From assembly GCA_021646465.1 (NCBI GenBank), contig SOET01000016.1, positions 1 through 64,000 on the forward strand: a stretch of DNA of 64,000 bases, in the 5' to 3' direction. The stretch comes from Candidatus Kuenenia hertensis (lineage in GTDB: Bacteria; Planctomycetota; Brocadiia; Brocadiales; Brocadiaceae). This document shows, piece by piece, positions 16,798 through 26,287 of the stretch. The notes under the pieces are model-generated. The model made no database searches. It was not told the origin of the DNA and saw nothing but the letters and a program-made list of their open reading frames with translations. The position numbers and the translations under genes were made by a program. Positions within the stretch are counted from its first letter, which is position 1. Every line of letters starts with the position of its first letter.

Positions 16798-18135
16798 ATG
16801 CGTTATTTTAAGGCAAATCCCCATCGTGTTATCCTCTTTGGCTTTATTTTTATTATCATTATCGGCACCGTTCTTTTAACCCTGCCCGCTGCTTCAACAT
16901 CAGGAACATCACAACCGGTAACCGATGCCTTTTTTGTTGCAACTTCAGCGATATCTACTACCGGTTTAAGCGTTGTTGATATAGGAACATTTTATACTCT
17001 TTTTGGACAAACGGTAATCCTTATTCTTTTTCAGATTGGCGGGCTGGGATATATGATCTTTATTGTCCTGGTGATGTATGGACTCGGCATTCGATTGTCT
17101 TTAAGTGGCAGAATAGTTCTGGAAGAATCCTTCAGCTCGCATCCTTATGAAGATGTTTTTCGGTTTAGTAAGATTGTATGCCTTATTACTTTTCTATTTG
17201 AATTCTTTGGCGCCTTATTTTTAGCCGTATTTTGGATGCAGGAATTTCCGGTAAAAGAGGCAATATATCTTGGTGTGTTTCATTCAGTTTCAGCTTTTTG
17301 TACCGCTGGTTTTAGTTTGTTTCCGGATAATTTTTGTGCGTACAGCAATAGTATTTATTTTAATGGTATCATCCTCCTGTTATGTATTGGAGGCAGTGTC
17401 GGGTTCCCGGTAATCTATGATGTATATTATAAATGTTTCAGGAAAGTGGCGGAAGATGAGATACAAAGGAAGCTTTCGGTACATACGAGACTGGTATTGG
17501 TCATGATGCCGCTTCTTATACTCTCCGGCTGGCTCCTGGTTTTTCTCTTTGAATGGCATACCCCATTCCCTTCGTTTAAAGACAGGGTGCTGACGTCATT
17601 GTTTCAGGCTGTTTCTACTTCGACAACAACGGGTTTCAATTCGGTAAATATTGGAATAATGAAAATCTCTTCATTAACTACAATGCTTCTATTAATGTAT
17701 GTGGGGGCCCCCGCCGGTGGTACTGGAGGTGGTGTTAAGTCTACTACATTCGGCGTTTTGATTTCTTCCATCTTTTCGGTTGTTTCAATGAAAGAAGAAC
17801 CAATATTGTTTAATAAACGTATTCCCATAAAAATAAGGGCAAAGGCATTTGCAATTTGTACCCTTGCATTGTTAGTAATAATTATTGATATATTAATTCT
17901 CTCTGCAATTGAAAATGCGTCCTATATTGATATTGTGTATGAAACATTTTCCGCATTTGGCACTGTAGGGCTTTCTACTGGAATTACTCCTTCTCTGAGT
18001 ATTGCCGGAAAGTTTGTCATATGTGCTACAATGCTGATTGGCAGAATAGGCCCGCTTGTTATAGGGTATTCAGTTTGGGGCAGAAAAAAAACAGTTCCCA
18101 TCAAATACCCGCAAGGGATATTTATGGTTGGGTGA
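16798..18135 (+). CDS. ktrB: TrkH/KtrB-type potassium uptake channel subunit
   Basis: I use the ATG at 16798 (MRYFKANPHRVILFGF) rather than the TTG four codons upstream, giving 445 residues. Eight membrane segments form four M1-P-M2 repeats, each with a P-loop containing the selectivity-filter glycine: SAISTTGLSV, SAFCTAGFSLF, STSTTTGFNSVN and SAFGTVGLSTG. The length and simple N-terminus match KtrB more than TrkH. The subunit moves K+ (with Na+ coupling in some) across the cytoplasmic membrane and needs a KtrA/TrkA ring, which is encoded 43 bp downstream. Confidence 0.92.
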   Translation: MRYFKANPHRVILFGFIFIIIIGTVLLTLPAASTSGTSQPVTDAFFVATSAISTTGLSVVDIGTFYTLFGQTVILILFQIGGLGYMIFIVLVMYGLGIRLSLSGRIVLEESFSSHPYEDVFRFSKIVCLITFLFEFFGALFLAVFWMQEFPVKEAIYLGVFHSVSAFCTAGFSLFPDNFCAYSNSIYFNGIILLLCIGGSVGFPVIYDVYYKCFRKVAEDEIQRKLSVHTRLVLVMMPLLILSGWLLVFLFEWHTPFPSFKDRVLTSLFQAVSTSTTTGFNSVNIGIMKISSLTTMLLLMYVGAPAGGTGGGVKSTTFGVLISSIFSVVSMKEEPILFNKRIPIKIRAKAFAICTLALLVIIIDILILSAIENASYIDIVYETFSAFGTVGLSTGITPSLSIAGKFVICATMLIGRIGPLVIGYSVWGRKKTVPIKYPQGIFMVG

Positions 18136-18178
18136 TAAAATTATGTAACAATAAGTAATTTTATGGAGTAATATATAC

Positions 18179-18871
18179 ATGAGACAATTTGCGGTAATCG
18201 GATTGGGAAGGTTTGGGTATAAGGTAGCTGAAGTGTTGGCGAAAAAAGGTGCTTCGGTGATTGCCATTGACCGAAGACAGGATTTGGTGGAAAAAATAAG
18301 TGATGTTGTTACGAAGGCAATTCAGATCGACAGCACCAATGAGCAGGCGCTTCTTGCCAGCGGTATTAAGGAAGTTGATGTGGTGATAATCAGCATTGGT
18401 GAAAATATTGAGTCCTGCATCCTTACAACTGCACTTGTCAAGAATATCGGCATAAATGAAATCATTTCCCGCGCATGTACATCGCTTCATGCCCAAATAT
18501 TGAAAATGGTAGGGGCTACCCGTGTAGTATTTCCCGAAGAAGATATGGGCGTTCGGGTGGCAAATAGTGTTTTATCACCAGGAATATTAGAATATCTTGA
18601 ACTGGGTGCTGATTATACCCTTGCCGAAATTGAGGCAAAGGAAGAATGGATTGACAGCACAATAAACGTCTGGGAGGTAAAGAATAAATTCGGCGTCAAT
18701 GTGTTGATTATAAAAAGAAAGATTGTTGAAGCCGGAGAAAAGGAGGAAGAAGCGAAAGAGAAGGAAATAAAGTTGCTGCCTACTTCTCATTATAAAATTG
18801 AAGAAGGGGATGTTTTTGTTATTTTAGGGGACAAGAAGGATATTGAGGCATTTGAGAAAAAATGGAAATGA
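18179..18871 (+). CDS. ktrA: KtrA/TrkA-type RCK regulatory subunit
   Basis: The 230 residues form one RCK-N plus one RCK-C domain. The nucleotide-binding Rossmann motif IGLGRFGYKVAEVLAKKG is at the N-terminus, with the acidic ribose-binding end of strand 2 (VIAIDR). The C-terminal TrkA-C half ends in EEGDVFVILGDKKDIEAF. A Glu/Lys-rich insert (EAGEKEEEAKEKE) lies in the RCK-C loop. It forms the octameric ring gating KtrB in response to ATP/ADP or NAD(H), by family knowledge. It ends 7 bp before the glgP start. Confidence 0.93.
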   Translation: MRQFAVIGLGRFGYKVAEVLAKKGASVIAIDRRQDLVEKISDVVTKAIQIDSTNEQALLASGIKEVDVVIISIGENIESCILTTALVKNIGINEIISRACTSLHAQILKMVGATRVVFPEEDMGVRVANSVLSPGILEYLELGADYTLAEIEAKEEWIDSTINVWEVKNKFGVNVLIIKRKIVEAGEKEEEAKEKEIKLLPTSHYKIEEGDVFVILGDKKDIEAFEKKWK

Positions 18872-18878
18872 AGTGCAA

Positions 18879-21023
18879 ATGAATTTCACAACAGAACTTC
18901 GTGATATAGCCAGAAATCTCTGGTGGACATGGCAGCCTGATGTTATTTCAATATTCAGGGACATTGATCCTGTTCTCTGGAGGCAGGTTAACCACAACCC
19001 TGTAGCATTTCTTTCGGAAATTTCTCCGGAAACACTCGAACAACGTGCTTTGGAACTTGCGTCTGAATCTCGTATCAGTTATATATTTTATCGCCTCCGG
19101 GAATATCTGGAGCATGGTAAAAGCTGGGTCGGTATTGCTTCCAGTCCGCTGCATGCAAATCCTGTAGCATATTTTTCCGCAGAATTTGGTCTTCACGAAT
19201 CAATTCCCATTTATTCGGGTGGTCTGGGAATTTTGGCGGGTGATCACCTTAAGAGCGCCTCTGATCTTGGAGTTCCCCTGATAGGGATTGGACTACTCTA
19301 TGCCCAGGGATACTTTAATCAATATCTGAACTCCTCCGGGTGGCAGGAAGAAAGTTATTTTGAAACAAAAATAGCTCATTTACCTTTGGAATGTGTTCTG
19401 GATGCCACTGGCAAGCCTCGAATTCTATTTATAGAAACCCGTTCGAACAGGATTGCATTTCGCATGTGGCTGGCGCATGTTGGACGCGCCAGGCTGCTTC
19501 TGCTTGATTCTGATGTGCAGGAAAATTCATCGTATGACAGAGCGCTGGTAGCAAGATTATATGGGGGGGATGCAAATGTGAGAATACGTCAGGAAATGTT
19601 GCTTGGCATAGGAGGCATGAGGGCACTTAGCGCCCTCGGTATCAAACCTTCTGTTCTGCATCTTAACGAAGGGCACAGCACCTTTGCCATCCTTGAAATG
19701 GCCCGTCAGGAAATGGTAATCGACGAAATTGATTTCAATGAGGCATTGTATCGTGTCGGTCATCGTACAGTTTTTACTACTCACACCCCGGTAGAGGCCG
19801 GGCATGATCGTTTCGACAGTGCGCTCATAGAGCAAATGTTAGGCCCAATGAGAGAGGCGTTTCGCATTTCTCCTCACGAGTTCATGGCTTTAGGACGTAT
19901 CAATCCTGATAATGAAAATGAACACTTTTGCATGACTGTTCTCGGGTTGAAAACAGCACAAAGATCGAATGGTGTATCCGCCCTTCACGAAAAAGTTACC
20001 CGAAGAATGTGGCACGCCTTATGGAAAAACCGATCAGAAAATGAGGTTCCCATTGGCCATATCACCAACGGTGTTCATGTTGCTTCCTGGCTTTCACCGC
20101 CAATGCACCAGTTTTACGACAGATGCCTTGGCCCTGAATGGGAATCGAGGATGTCGTTGCCGGAGACGTGGACTCCTATCGGTTCAATTAATGATTCAGA
20201 ACTGTGGGAGGCCATTCAAATAGCAAAAGCACGCATGATCAGTTACGTTCACCGTCAGGTTTATGCCCAGGAGACAAGGAAGGATGGTGCATCTGAACTG
20301 CTTGATATAACAATGAAACGGCTTGATCCTGAAATCCTGACGGTGGGTTTTGCCCGGCGCTTCACTACATATAAACGTGCTGATTTAATTCTCTACGACG
20401 ACAGGATGCTTGAACGTTTGATAACAGATGCCAATCGTCCTATCCAGCTTATATTTTCCGGAAAGGCGCACCCAAAGGATGATCCTGCAAAAAAACTGAT
20501 ACAACGGATTTACCATATGAGCAGAGATTCGCGCTTTCTCTGCCGCATCGTGTTTATTGAGGATTACAACATAAACGTTGCACGCCATTTACTCCAGGGG
20601 ATTGATCTCTGGTTAAATACCCCGCGCAGACCATCGGAAGCATCCGGCAGCAGTGGCATGAAGGCGGTTTTTAACGGTACTTTAAATTGTTCTGTTCTGG
20701 ACGGTTGGTGGGCAGAGGCGTACAATGGTCACAATGGTTTTGCGATTGGCGGCGGAGGGCAACACTCAAACCCTGTGGTACAGGACAAAAGAGATGCAGA
20801 AGACCTTTACCGGGTGTTAGAGGAAGAGGTCATCCCGCTTTATTACAATCGTGACGCATCTGGGATTCCCCGCGGATGGTTAACCAGAATTAAGGGTGCT
20901 ATCCAGAGTCTTGCATGGCGTTTTAATGCGGACCGCATGGTTATGGAGTATGCACAAAAATGCTACTTACCCTGTGTGGGATTTGGACAATTTCCCCAGG
21001 AAAATCACGTATACCGTGTATAA
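18879..21023 (+). CDS. glgP: Alpha-glucan (glycogen) phosphorylase
   Basis: I choose the ATG at 18879 (MNFTTELRDIARNLWWTW) because the TTG upstream would overlap ktrA; this gives 714 residues. It is the short, DUF3417-containing alpha-glucan phosphorylase type. The N-terminal ARNLWWTWQPD motif is followed by AYFSAEFGLHESIPIYSGGLG and LNEGHSTFAILEM. The PLP-lysine region is EASGSSGMKAVFNGTLN. It releases glucose 1-phosphate from storage glucan. Its last codon and stop (GTATAA) lie inside the left terminal repeat of the element at 21018-21158, so the natural C-terminus may have been altered slightly. Confidence 0.93.
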   Translation: MNFTTELRDIARNLWWTWQPDVISIFRDIDPVLWRQVNHNPVAFLSEISPETLEQRALELASESRISYIFYRLREYLEHGKSWVGIASSPLHANPVAYFSAEFGLHESIPIYSGGLGILAGDHLKSASDLGVPLIGIGLLYAQGYFNQYLNSSGWQEESYFETKIAHLPLECVLDATGKPRILFIETRSNRIAFRMWLAHVGRARLLLLDSDVQENSSYDRALVARLYGGDANVRIRQEMLLGIGGMRALSALGIKPSVLHLNEGHSTFAILEMARQEMVIDEIDFNEALYRVGHRTVFTTHTPVEAGHDRFDSALIEQMLGPMREAFRISPHEFMALGRINPDNENEHFCMTVLGLKTAQRSNGVSALHEKVTRRMWHALWKNRSENEVPIGHITNGVHVASWLSPPMHQFYDRCLGPEWESRMSLPETWTPIGSINDSELWEAIQIAKARMISYVHRQVYAQETRKDGASELLDITMKRLDPEILTVGFARRFTTYKRADLILYDDRMLERLITDANRPIQLIFSGKAHPKDDPAKKLIQRIYHMSRDSRFLCRIVFIEDYNINVARHLLQGIDLWLNTPRRPSEASGSSGMKAVFNGTLNCSVLDGWWAEAYNGHNGFAIGGGGQHSNPVVQDKRDAEDLYRVLEEEVIPLYYNRDASGIPRGWLTRIKGAIQSLAWRFNADRMVMEYAQKCYLPCVGFGQFPQENHVYRV

Positions 21024-21158
21024 CCAGACAAATCTGATTTTCGAATATTTACACACCCCTAAATCCCCTCTATCAAGAGGGGTCGGGGGTGTGTTTCATC
21101 AAATAAATCTATTTTTTCAAAAGACTAAATTTCGAAAATCAGATTTGCTTGACTATAC
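21018..21158. mobile_element. Small non-autonomous element with terminal inverted repeats
   Basis: The 141-bp element has 28-bp inverted ends (left begins GTATAACCAGACAAATCTGA and continues TTTTCGAA; the right is its reverse complement with three or four differences). The centre is a GC-rich palindrome, ACACACCCC ... GGGGGTGTGT, with CCCCTCTATCAAGAGGGG inside. It sits exactly between the convergent genes glgP and the P-type ATPase and supplies the stop codon of both (GTATAA and GTATAG). The central hairpin could also end transcription from both sides. A solo end of the same family lies at 63559-63589. Confidence 0.7.
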
Positions 21159-23891
21159 ACTGTCGTTCTTATTTCCCTTCGATTTTCGTTTCTTATTTTT
21201 GAGTAATAATTTTTCAAGTTCAACGAGAATAAACACTGAAGACGCAATCAGAACGCTGTACATCCAATCTTTCCAGGTAATGGAAATGGTTTCAAAAATA
21301 TGTTGCATTGGTGAGGTATAGGTAAATAAGAGTTGAATACCTACTGTTATTGCCACAGCAATGAGGACATATCGGTTGCCGAACAACCCTTTTACACTTA
21401 AAACAGACCTCTTCAAATAACGGGTATTGAAAAGATAAAAAACTTCAAACAATACAAGGGTATTTACCGCTACCGTTCTTGACTCTTCAATGGAAACACT
21501 ATGCAGGCGATCCCATAAAAAGTAACCAAAAGTACCAAGAACGATAATGAAAGAAACAAAAAAAATTCTCCACATCAGGAAAAGAGAAAGAATCGGTTCT
21601 CCAGGATTCCGCGGCGGTTTATTCATCGTTCCGTATTCAGGTTGCTCAAACGCCAGCGACAAGGCAAGGGTAACAGCAGTAATCATATTGACCCAGAGGA
21701 TTTGAATGGGGGTGATCGGCAACATTTGACCGGAGAGAATAGCAATGATAATCATCCCTGCTTCACCAATATTGGTGGGCAATATAAACATAATGGATTT
21801 TTTTATATTATCATAGACCCTCCTGCCTTCTTCAACGGCGCTGACGATGGATGAGAAACTATCATCCGTTAAAACCATCTCTGACGCCTCTTTCGATACC
21901 TCGGTACCTTTAATGCCCATGGCAACACCAATATCCGCCCGTTTTAACGCGGGTGCGTCATTCACCCCGTCTCCCGTCATTGCCACTACCTCGCCATTCC
22001 GTTGTAACGCTTGTACCAGTCGCAACTTGTGCTCAGGGCTAACACGTGCAAATATATCTACTTTTTTTACCTTAAAACTTAATTCTTCATCCGTAAGAGA
22101 TTCCAGTTCCTTTCCGGTCAGCACTGTATTACCATCACCGATACCAAGTTGTGCGCCTATAACCAGTGCTGTAAGAGCATGGTCACCGGTAATCATTTTC
22201 ACCCCGATGCCTGCACTTTGGCATTGTCGTACCGCCGCCATCGCATCTTCACGGGGAGGATCAATTATGCCAAAAAATCCAAGTAATGTCATACCTTCTT
22301 CTACATCAGCAAAATTGAGCTGTTGTTTATCTTCTTTCACATTTTTATATGCCACGGCAATCACCCGTTGTCCCCTGTTTGCAATCTCCTGAATTTTATC
22401 CTGCCAATAAGAAATGTTTATGGTTGTTTCTTTGTCATAACATCGCTGATAAGTACAAAGGTCCAACACCCGTTCGGGAGCGCCTTTCAAATAGATAAAC
22501 CGGTGACCGGCATGATTGTGATGTAACGTTGCCATAAAACGATGCTCTGATTCAAACGGAATGGTATCGATACGCGGTAAATTTTCATTTTCAAATGATG
22601 GTTCTAATCCGGCTTTTTTTGCTAAGGTAACTAATGCACCTTCGGTAGGGTCTCCCTGCATGCACCATTTCCCTTCAACATTGGTCAGCGACGCATCGTT
22701 ACAGAGAAGGGCTGCACGCGCCATTTCTGCAATTTCAGGAAGCTCTGATAAAGGAGTTTCTTTGTTATCCAGGGAAAAACTACCATGAGGGTCATATCCA
22801 ACCCCACTGACATCAAAGGAGTTTTTTGCAGTAACAACCGTCCGGACAGTCATCTCATTGCGTGTTAATGTGCCTGTTTTGTCAGAACAGATAACCGTCA
22901 CGGAACCAAGGGTTTCCACTGCCGGAAGACGTCGTATAATGGCCTTCCTTCCCGCCATCGCCTGGACGCCAATTGCCAGAGTTATGGAAATAATTGCGGG
23001 TAACCCCTCAGGAATTGCAGCAACAAAGAGACCAACGCTTGCAAGGAACATATCAACAAAGGAATAATTTCGTACAAACATGCCAAAAAGAAACGTTACG
23101 ACAGCTATGGAAACAATTGCCACCGTCAATTGGCGTCCAAATTCAGACATCTGTTTGAGCAACCGGGTTGTTAATGGCGGAACCTTTGCAAGCATTGAAC
23201 TGATTCTCCCGATCTCCGTATTGTCGCCAGTGCCAATAACAACACCCTGGCCTTGGCCATAGGTTACAAAAGTACCGGAAAATGCCAGGCAGGTCCTGTC
23301 ACCCACAGTCTTATCTTGATCCACAGGCAATACTGTCTTTTCCACCGGGACGGATTCCCCGGTGAGCGCAGATTCATCAATGTGCAATTCCCTGACCCTG
23401 AATAAACGAATATCAGCAGGTACCTTATCCCCGGATTGAAGAAACACGATGTCACCCGGCACAACGCGTTCTGCAGCCAACATGGTACGTTTTTTGTCTC
23501 TCACGACAGATGCCTGGTGAGAAAGTATACCCCGAATGGCATCCAGTGCCTTTTCCGCCTTACCTTCCTGTATGAATCCGATGAGTGAGTTTAGGATAAC
23601 AACGCCAAGGATAATACCGGCATCAAACCAATGACTGAGCAGTGCCGTAATGAGTGCAGAACCAAGAAGTACATAGATGAGTACATTGTTTATCTGTGCA
23701 AAAAGCCGTGAAATAAAACTCCTTTTTCTGGGAGGGGTAGGCCTGTTCTGCCCATACTGTTCCAGACGCTGTTCTGCATCTGCCTGGGCCAACCCTTCAG
23801 GTTTACTTTCAATTTTTGAAAATACGGTCTCGATATCCATAGCATGCCAATGACTGCTACTCACGGTATCGATTTGCCTTATATCATCCAT
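21153..23891 (-). CDS. Cation-transporting P-type ATPase (Ca2+/PMR1-PacL type)
   Basis: I place the start at the ATG at 23891 (MDDIRQIDTVSSSHWH) because GGAGG lies 8 bp upstream; the frame could extend 35 codons further without a ribosome site. The product has about 912 residues. The N-terminal cation-ATPase domain is followed by the actuator TGESVPVEK, TM4 VAAIPEGLPAI (the PEGL motif of Ca2+ pumps), the phosphorylation site ICSDKTGTLTRNEMT, the hinge MTGDGVNDAPALKRADIGVAMG and a C-terminal six-helix cation-ATPase domain. It exports Ca2+ (perhaps Mn2+ or Na+) using ATP. The last codons come from the terminal repeat of the element at 21018-21158. Confidence 0.92.
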   Translation of the reverse strand: MDDIRQIDTVSSSHWHAMDIETVFSKIESKPEGLAQADAEQRLEQYGQNRPTPPRKRSFISRLFAQINNVLIYVLLGSALITALLSHWFDAGIILGVVILNSLIGFIQEGKAEKALDAIRGILSHQASVVRDKKRTMLAAERVVPGDIVFLQSGDKVPADIRLFRVRELHIDESALTGESVPVEKTVLPVDQDKTVGDRTCLAFSGTFVTYGQGQGVVIGTGDNTEIGRISSMLAKVPPLTTRLLKQMSEFGRQLTVAIVSIAVVTFLFGMFVRNYSFVDMFLASVGLFVAAIPEGLPAIISITLAIGVQAMAGRKAIIRRLPAVETLGSVTVICSDKTGTLTRNEMTVRTVVTAKNSFDVSGVGYDPHGSFSLDNKETPLSELPEIAEMARAALLCNDASLTNVEGKWCMQGDPTEGALVTLAKKAGLEPSFENENLPRIDTIPFESEHRFMATLHHNHAGHRFIYLKGAPERVLDLCTYQRCYDKETTINISYWQDKIQEIANRGQRVIAVAYKNVKEDKQQLNFADVEEGMTLLGFFGIIDPPREDAMAAVRQCQSAGIGVKMITGDHALTALVIGAQLGIGDGNTVLTGKELESLTDEELSFKVKKVDIFARVSPEHKLRLVQALQRNGEVVAMTGDGVNDAPALKRADIGVAMGIKGTEVSKEASEMVLTDDSFSSIVSAVEEGRRVYDNIKKSIMFILPTNIGEAGMIIIAILSGQMLPITPIQILWVNMITAVTLALSLAFEQPEYGTMNKPPRNPGEPILSLFLMWRIFFVSFIIVLGTFGYFLWDRLHSVSIEESRTVAVNTLVLFEVFYLFNTRYLKRSVLSVKGLFGNRYVLIAVAITVGIQLLFTYTSPMQHIFETISITWKDWMYSVLIASSVFILVELEKLLLKNKKRKSKGNKNDSV

Positions 23892-24104
23892 AGGAAATAC
23901 CTCCGGGAATCCATATGGCAGGAGACTGATTATCAGCAAGCGATAATAACAACCCATAATAATTTCCCTTCTTTCTTTATGATGATTATTCTTCATAAAG
24001 AAAGAGTATATGGTATAATGGTTTTTTTCTGTTTTAACAAGGGAAAAATATCTGCAAATTCCTGAAATGCACTTTTTTTACTTTAGGTTAAAAAAACAAA
24101 AAAT

Positions 24105-25730
24105 ATGAAAATCGACCCTACAATAACACACATATTCCCAAAGGAAAATGAGATTCCGGAAACGTATCTCCTGAATACCCCCATTGAACAGAAAGAATAC
24201 CTGTGCAACGGAAACATGCTTGTGTGGAATGGCCCGGTGCAACCTGTTTATTCCCCTGTTTGTATAGAAACATCTTCAGGATTGAAAAAACGGTACATTG
24301 GTAGTTATCCGCTGTTGACAGAGCATGAATCTATTGAAGCGTTACATGCAGCCTGCAATGCATACGATTATGGAAGGGGAAAATGGCCTACCCTTTCGGT
24401 CGAAGAGAGAATTCGGTATCTTGAAGAATTTATGTTCAGGATGAAAGAGTCGAGAAATCAAATTGTAACACTTCTGATGTGGGAAATTTGTAAGAGCCTG
24501 GCCGATTCTGAAAAAGAATTCGACAGAACAATGGATTATATGAGAGGTACGATTGATGCGTTAAAGGATTTAGATCGTATTTCTTCCCGGTTTATTATCG
24601 AGCAAGGTGTCATTGGTCAGATTCGGCGCGCTCCTTTGGGTGTGGTCCTGTGTATGGGACCTTACAATTATCCGCTGAATGAGACATTCACTACCCTTAT
24701 ACCTGCATTGATTATGGGAAATACTGTTATTTTCAAGCCCCCAAAATTGGGGGTGCTCCTTCATAAACCCCTTCTTGATGCCTTCCGGCAATCATTTCCG
24801 CCGGGAGTAGTGAATACGGTATATGGTGAAGGTCAGAAGGTCATAAAACCAATTCTTTCTTCCGGAAAGGTGGATGTACTTGCCTTTATCGGTTCAAGCC
24901 GTGTAGCCACAATACTCAAGCAGCAACATCCGAAACCCTATCGCCTTCGTTGCGTGCTTGGTCTTGAGGCCAAAAACCCCGGGATAATTCTTCAGGACGC
25001 AGATCTTGATCTTGCGATAAAAGAATGTATCCTCGGGACTCTGTCGTTTAACGGTCAACGCTGCACCGCATTAAAGATACTGTTCGTCCATAAAGATATC
25101 ATAACCACTTTTCTGGGAAAGTTTTGCAATGCCATAAAAGAATTGCGATATGGTATGCCGTGGGAAGGAGGCGTGCAATTAACGCCGCTTGCGGAACCGG
25201 AGAAGACACAATACCTCACGGAGTTAATTGAAGACGCGAAACGTCATGGGGCAGAGGTTGTTAATGATAACGGAGGTGCGGTGAATCAAACATTTATTTA
25301 CCCGGCCGTGATCTATCCCGTTACAGATAAAATGCGCTTGTATTGGGAAGAACAGTTTGGTCCGGTTATACCTGTCTGTCCCTTTGAAACCATTCATGAA
25401 CCACTGCGTTTTATTTTCGAATCTCATTACGGTCAACAGGTAAGTATTCTCGGAAATAATCCTGAATTAATCGCCGATCTTATAGACCCTTTGGTCAATC
25501 AGGTATGCAGGGTAAACATCAACAGTCAATGCCAACGCGGACCAGATGTATTCCCTTTCACAGGAAGAAAGGATTCTGCTGAAGGAACTCTTTCTGTGTC
25601 AGATGCACTTCGGGTATTCTCAATAAGGACACTTGTTGCAGCAAAAGATACAGATGTCAATAAAAGGATCATTTCAACAATTATACGAGAAAGAACCTCA
25701 AAATTTCTTTCTACAGATTTTATTTTTTAA
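24105..25730 (+). CDS. gapN: Non-phosphorylating NADP-dependent glyceraldehyde-3-phosphate dehydrogenase (aldehyde dehydrogenase family)
   Basis: The 541 residues match the plant/archaeal-type GapN branch. Features are APLGVVLCMGPYNYPLNETF (coenzyme loop), PALIMGNTVIFKPPKLG (NADP lysine region), the general-base segment VLGLEAKNPGIIL (Glu) and the nucleophile segment LSFNGQRCTALKI (Cys). The FNGQRCTA version is typical of GapN rather than other aldehyde dehydrogenases. It would oxidise glyceraldehyde 3-phosphate straight to 3-phosphoglycerate, giving NADPH, in the cytoplasm. It stands as a single gene with an AT-rich upstream region. Confidence 0.85.
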   Translation: MKIDPTITHIFPKENEIPETYLLNTPIEQKEYLCNGNMLVWNGPVQPVYSPVCIETSSGLKKRYIGSYPLLTEHESIEALHAACNAYDYGRGKWPTLSVEERIRYLEEFMFRMKESRNQIVTLLMWEICKSLADSEKEFDRTMDYMRGTIDALKDLDRISSRFIIEQGVIGQIRRAPLGVVLCMGPYNYPLNETFTTLIPALIMGNTVIFKPPKLGVLLHKPLLDAFRQSFPPGVVNTVYGEGQKVIKPILSSGKVDVLAFIGSSRVATILKQQHPKPYRLRCVLGLEAKNPGIILQDADLDLAIKECILGTLSFNGQRCTALKILFVHKDIITTFLGKFCNAIKELRYGMPWEGGVQLTPLAEPEKTQYLTELIEDAKRHGAEVVNDNGGAVNQTFIYPAVIYPVTDKMRLYWEEQFGPVIPVCPFETIHEPLRFIFESHYGQQVSILGNNPELIADLIDPLVNQVCRVNINSQCQRGPDVFPFTGRKDSAEGTLSVSDALRVFSIRTLVAAKDTDVNKRIISTIIRERTSKFLSTDFIF

Positions 25731-25747
25731 AAGTGGTACCATAAATA

Positions 25748-26287
25748 GTGTACTTTTCTATAAACAAAAAATATACTCCAAAACGTATTCGCCAGAAAAT
25801 ACTGATATATCTCCGCAGGCTGATCAGATTACGCAGTACGCCAAGGGCAATCGCCCTTGGCGTTGCGATTGGTATATTTGTTGCCTTTACGCCAACAATT
25901 GGAATACAGATTTTATTAGCGGCTTTTTTCTCGTCGGTTTTAAATGCAAACCAGCCTGTGGCTATTATCTTTGTATGGACCACAAACCCTTTAACCTTTC
26001 CGTTTATTTATGGATTTACCTACTGGGTTGGCAATTTTTTTTGGAACGGCCCGCCGCTTTTAAAGGTAAGAGGGATTTTAATGAAAACCGACCATGCACT
26101 GGAAAAAGAGGATGTATGGGAGTTCTATGACAGATTAAAAACTATCATTTATCTTTGGAGAGATATTTTTATTCCCCTCACAATCGGTGGAATAATTGCA
26201 GGCATCATTGCAGGAAGCATTGCATATATAATTGTATTACAGATAATTGTACGCTATAAAAAACATTATCAAATCAGAAAACAATGA
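25748..26287 (+). CDS. DUF2062 membrane protein
   Basis: The 179 residues contain the DUF2062 signature STPRAIALGVAIGIFVAFTPTIGIQILLA, a central membrane pair, and a C-terminal membrane helix (GGIIAGIIAGSIAYIIVLQI). The start used is a GTG 17 bp after the gapN stop. The family function is unknown; members occur near glycosyltransferases and lipid genes. The 3' end overlaps the nuclease start by 4 bp (ATGA), so the two are translationally coupled. Confidence 0.8.
   Translation: MYFSINKKYTPKRIRQKILIYLRRLIRLRSTPRAIALGVAIGIFVAFTPTIGIQILLAAFFSSVLNANQPVAIIFVWTTNPLTFPFIYGFTYWVGNFFWNGPPLLKVRGILMKTDHALEKEDVWEFYDRLKTIIYLWRDIFIPLTIGGIIAGIIAGSIAYIIVLQIIVRYKKHYQIRKQ

Noticed and set aside
25633-26130. 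165-codon plus-strand frame overlapping the DUF2062 gene
   Set aside because: The DUF2062 frame has the family signature and couples to the downstream nuclease; this frame has neither.
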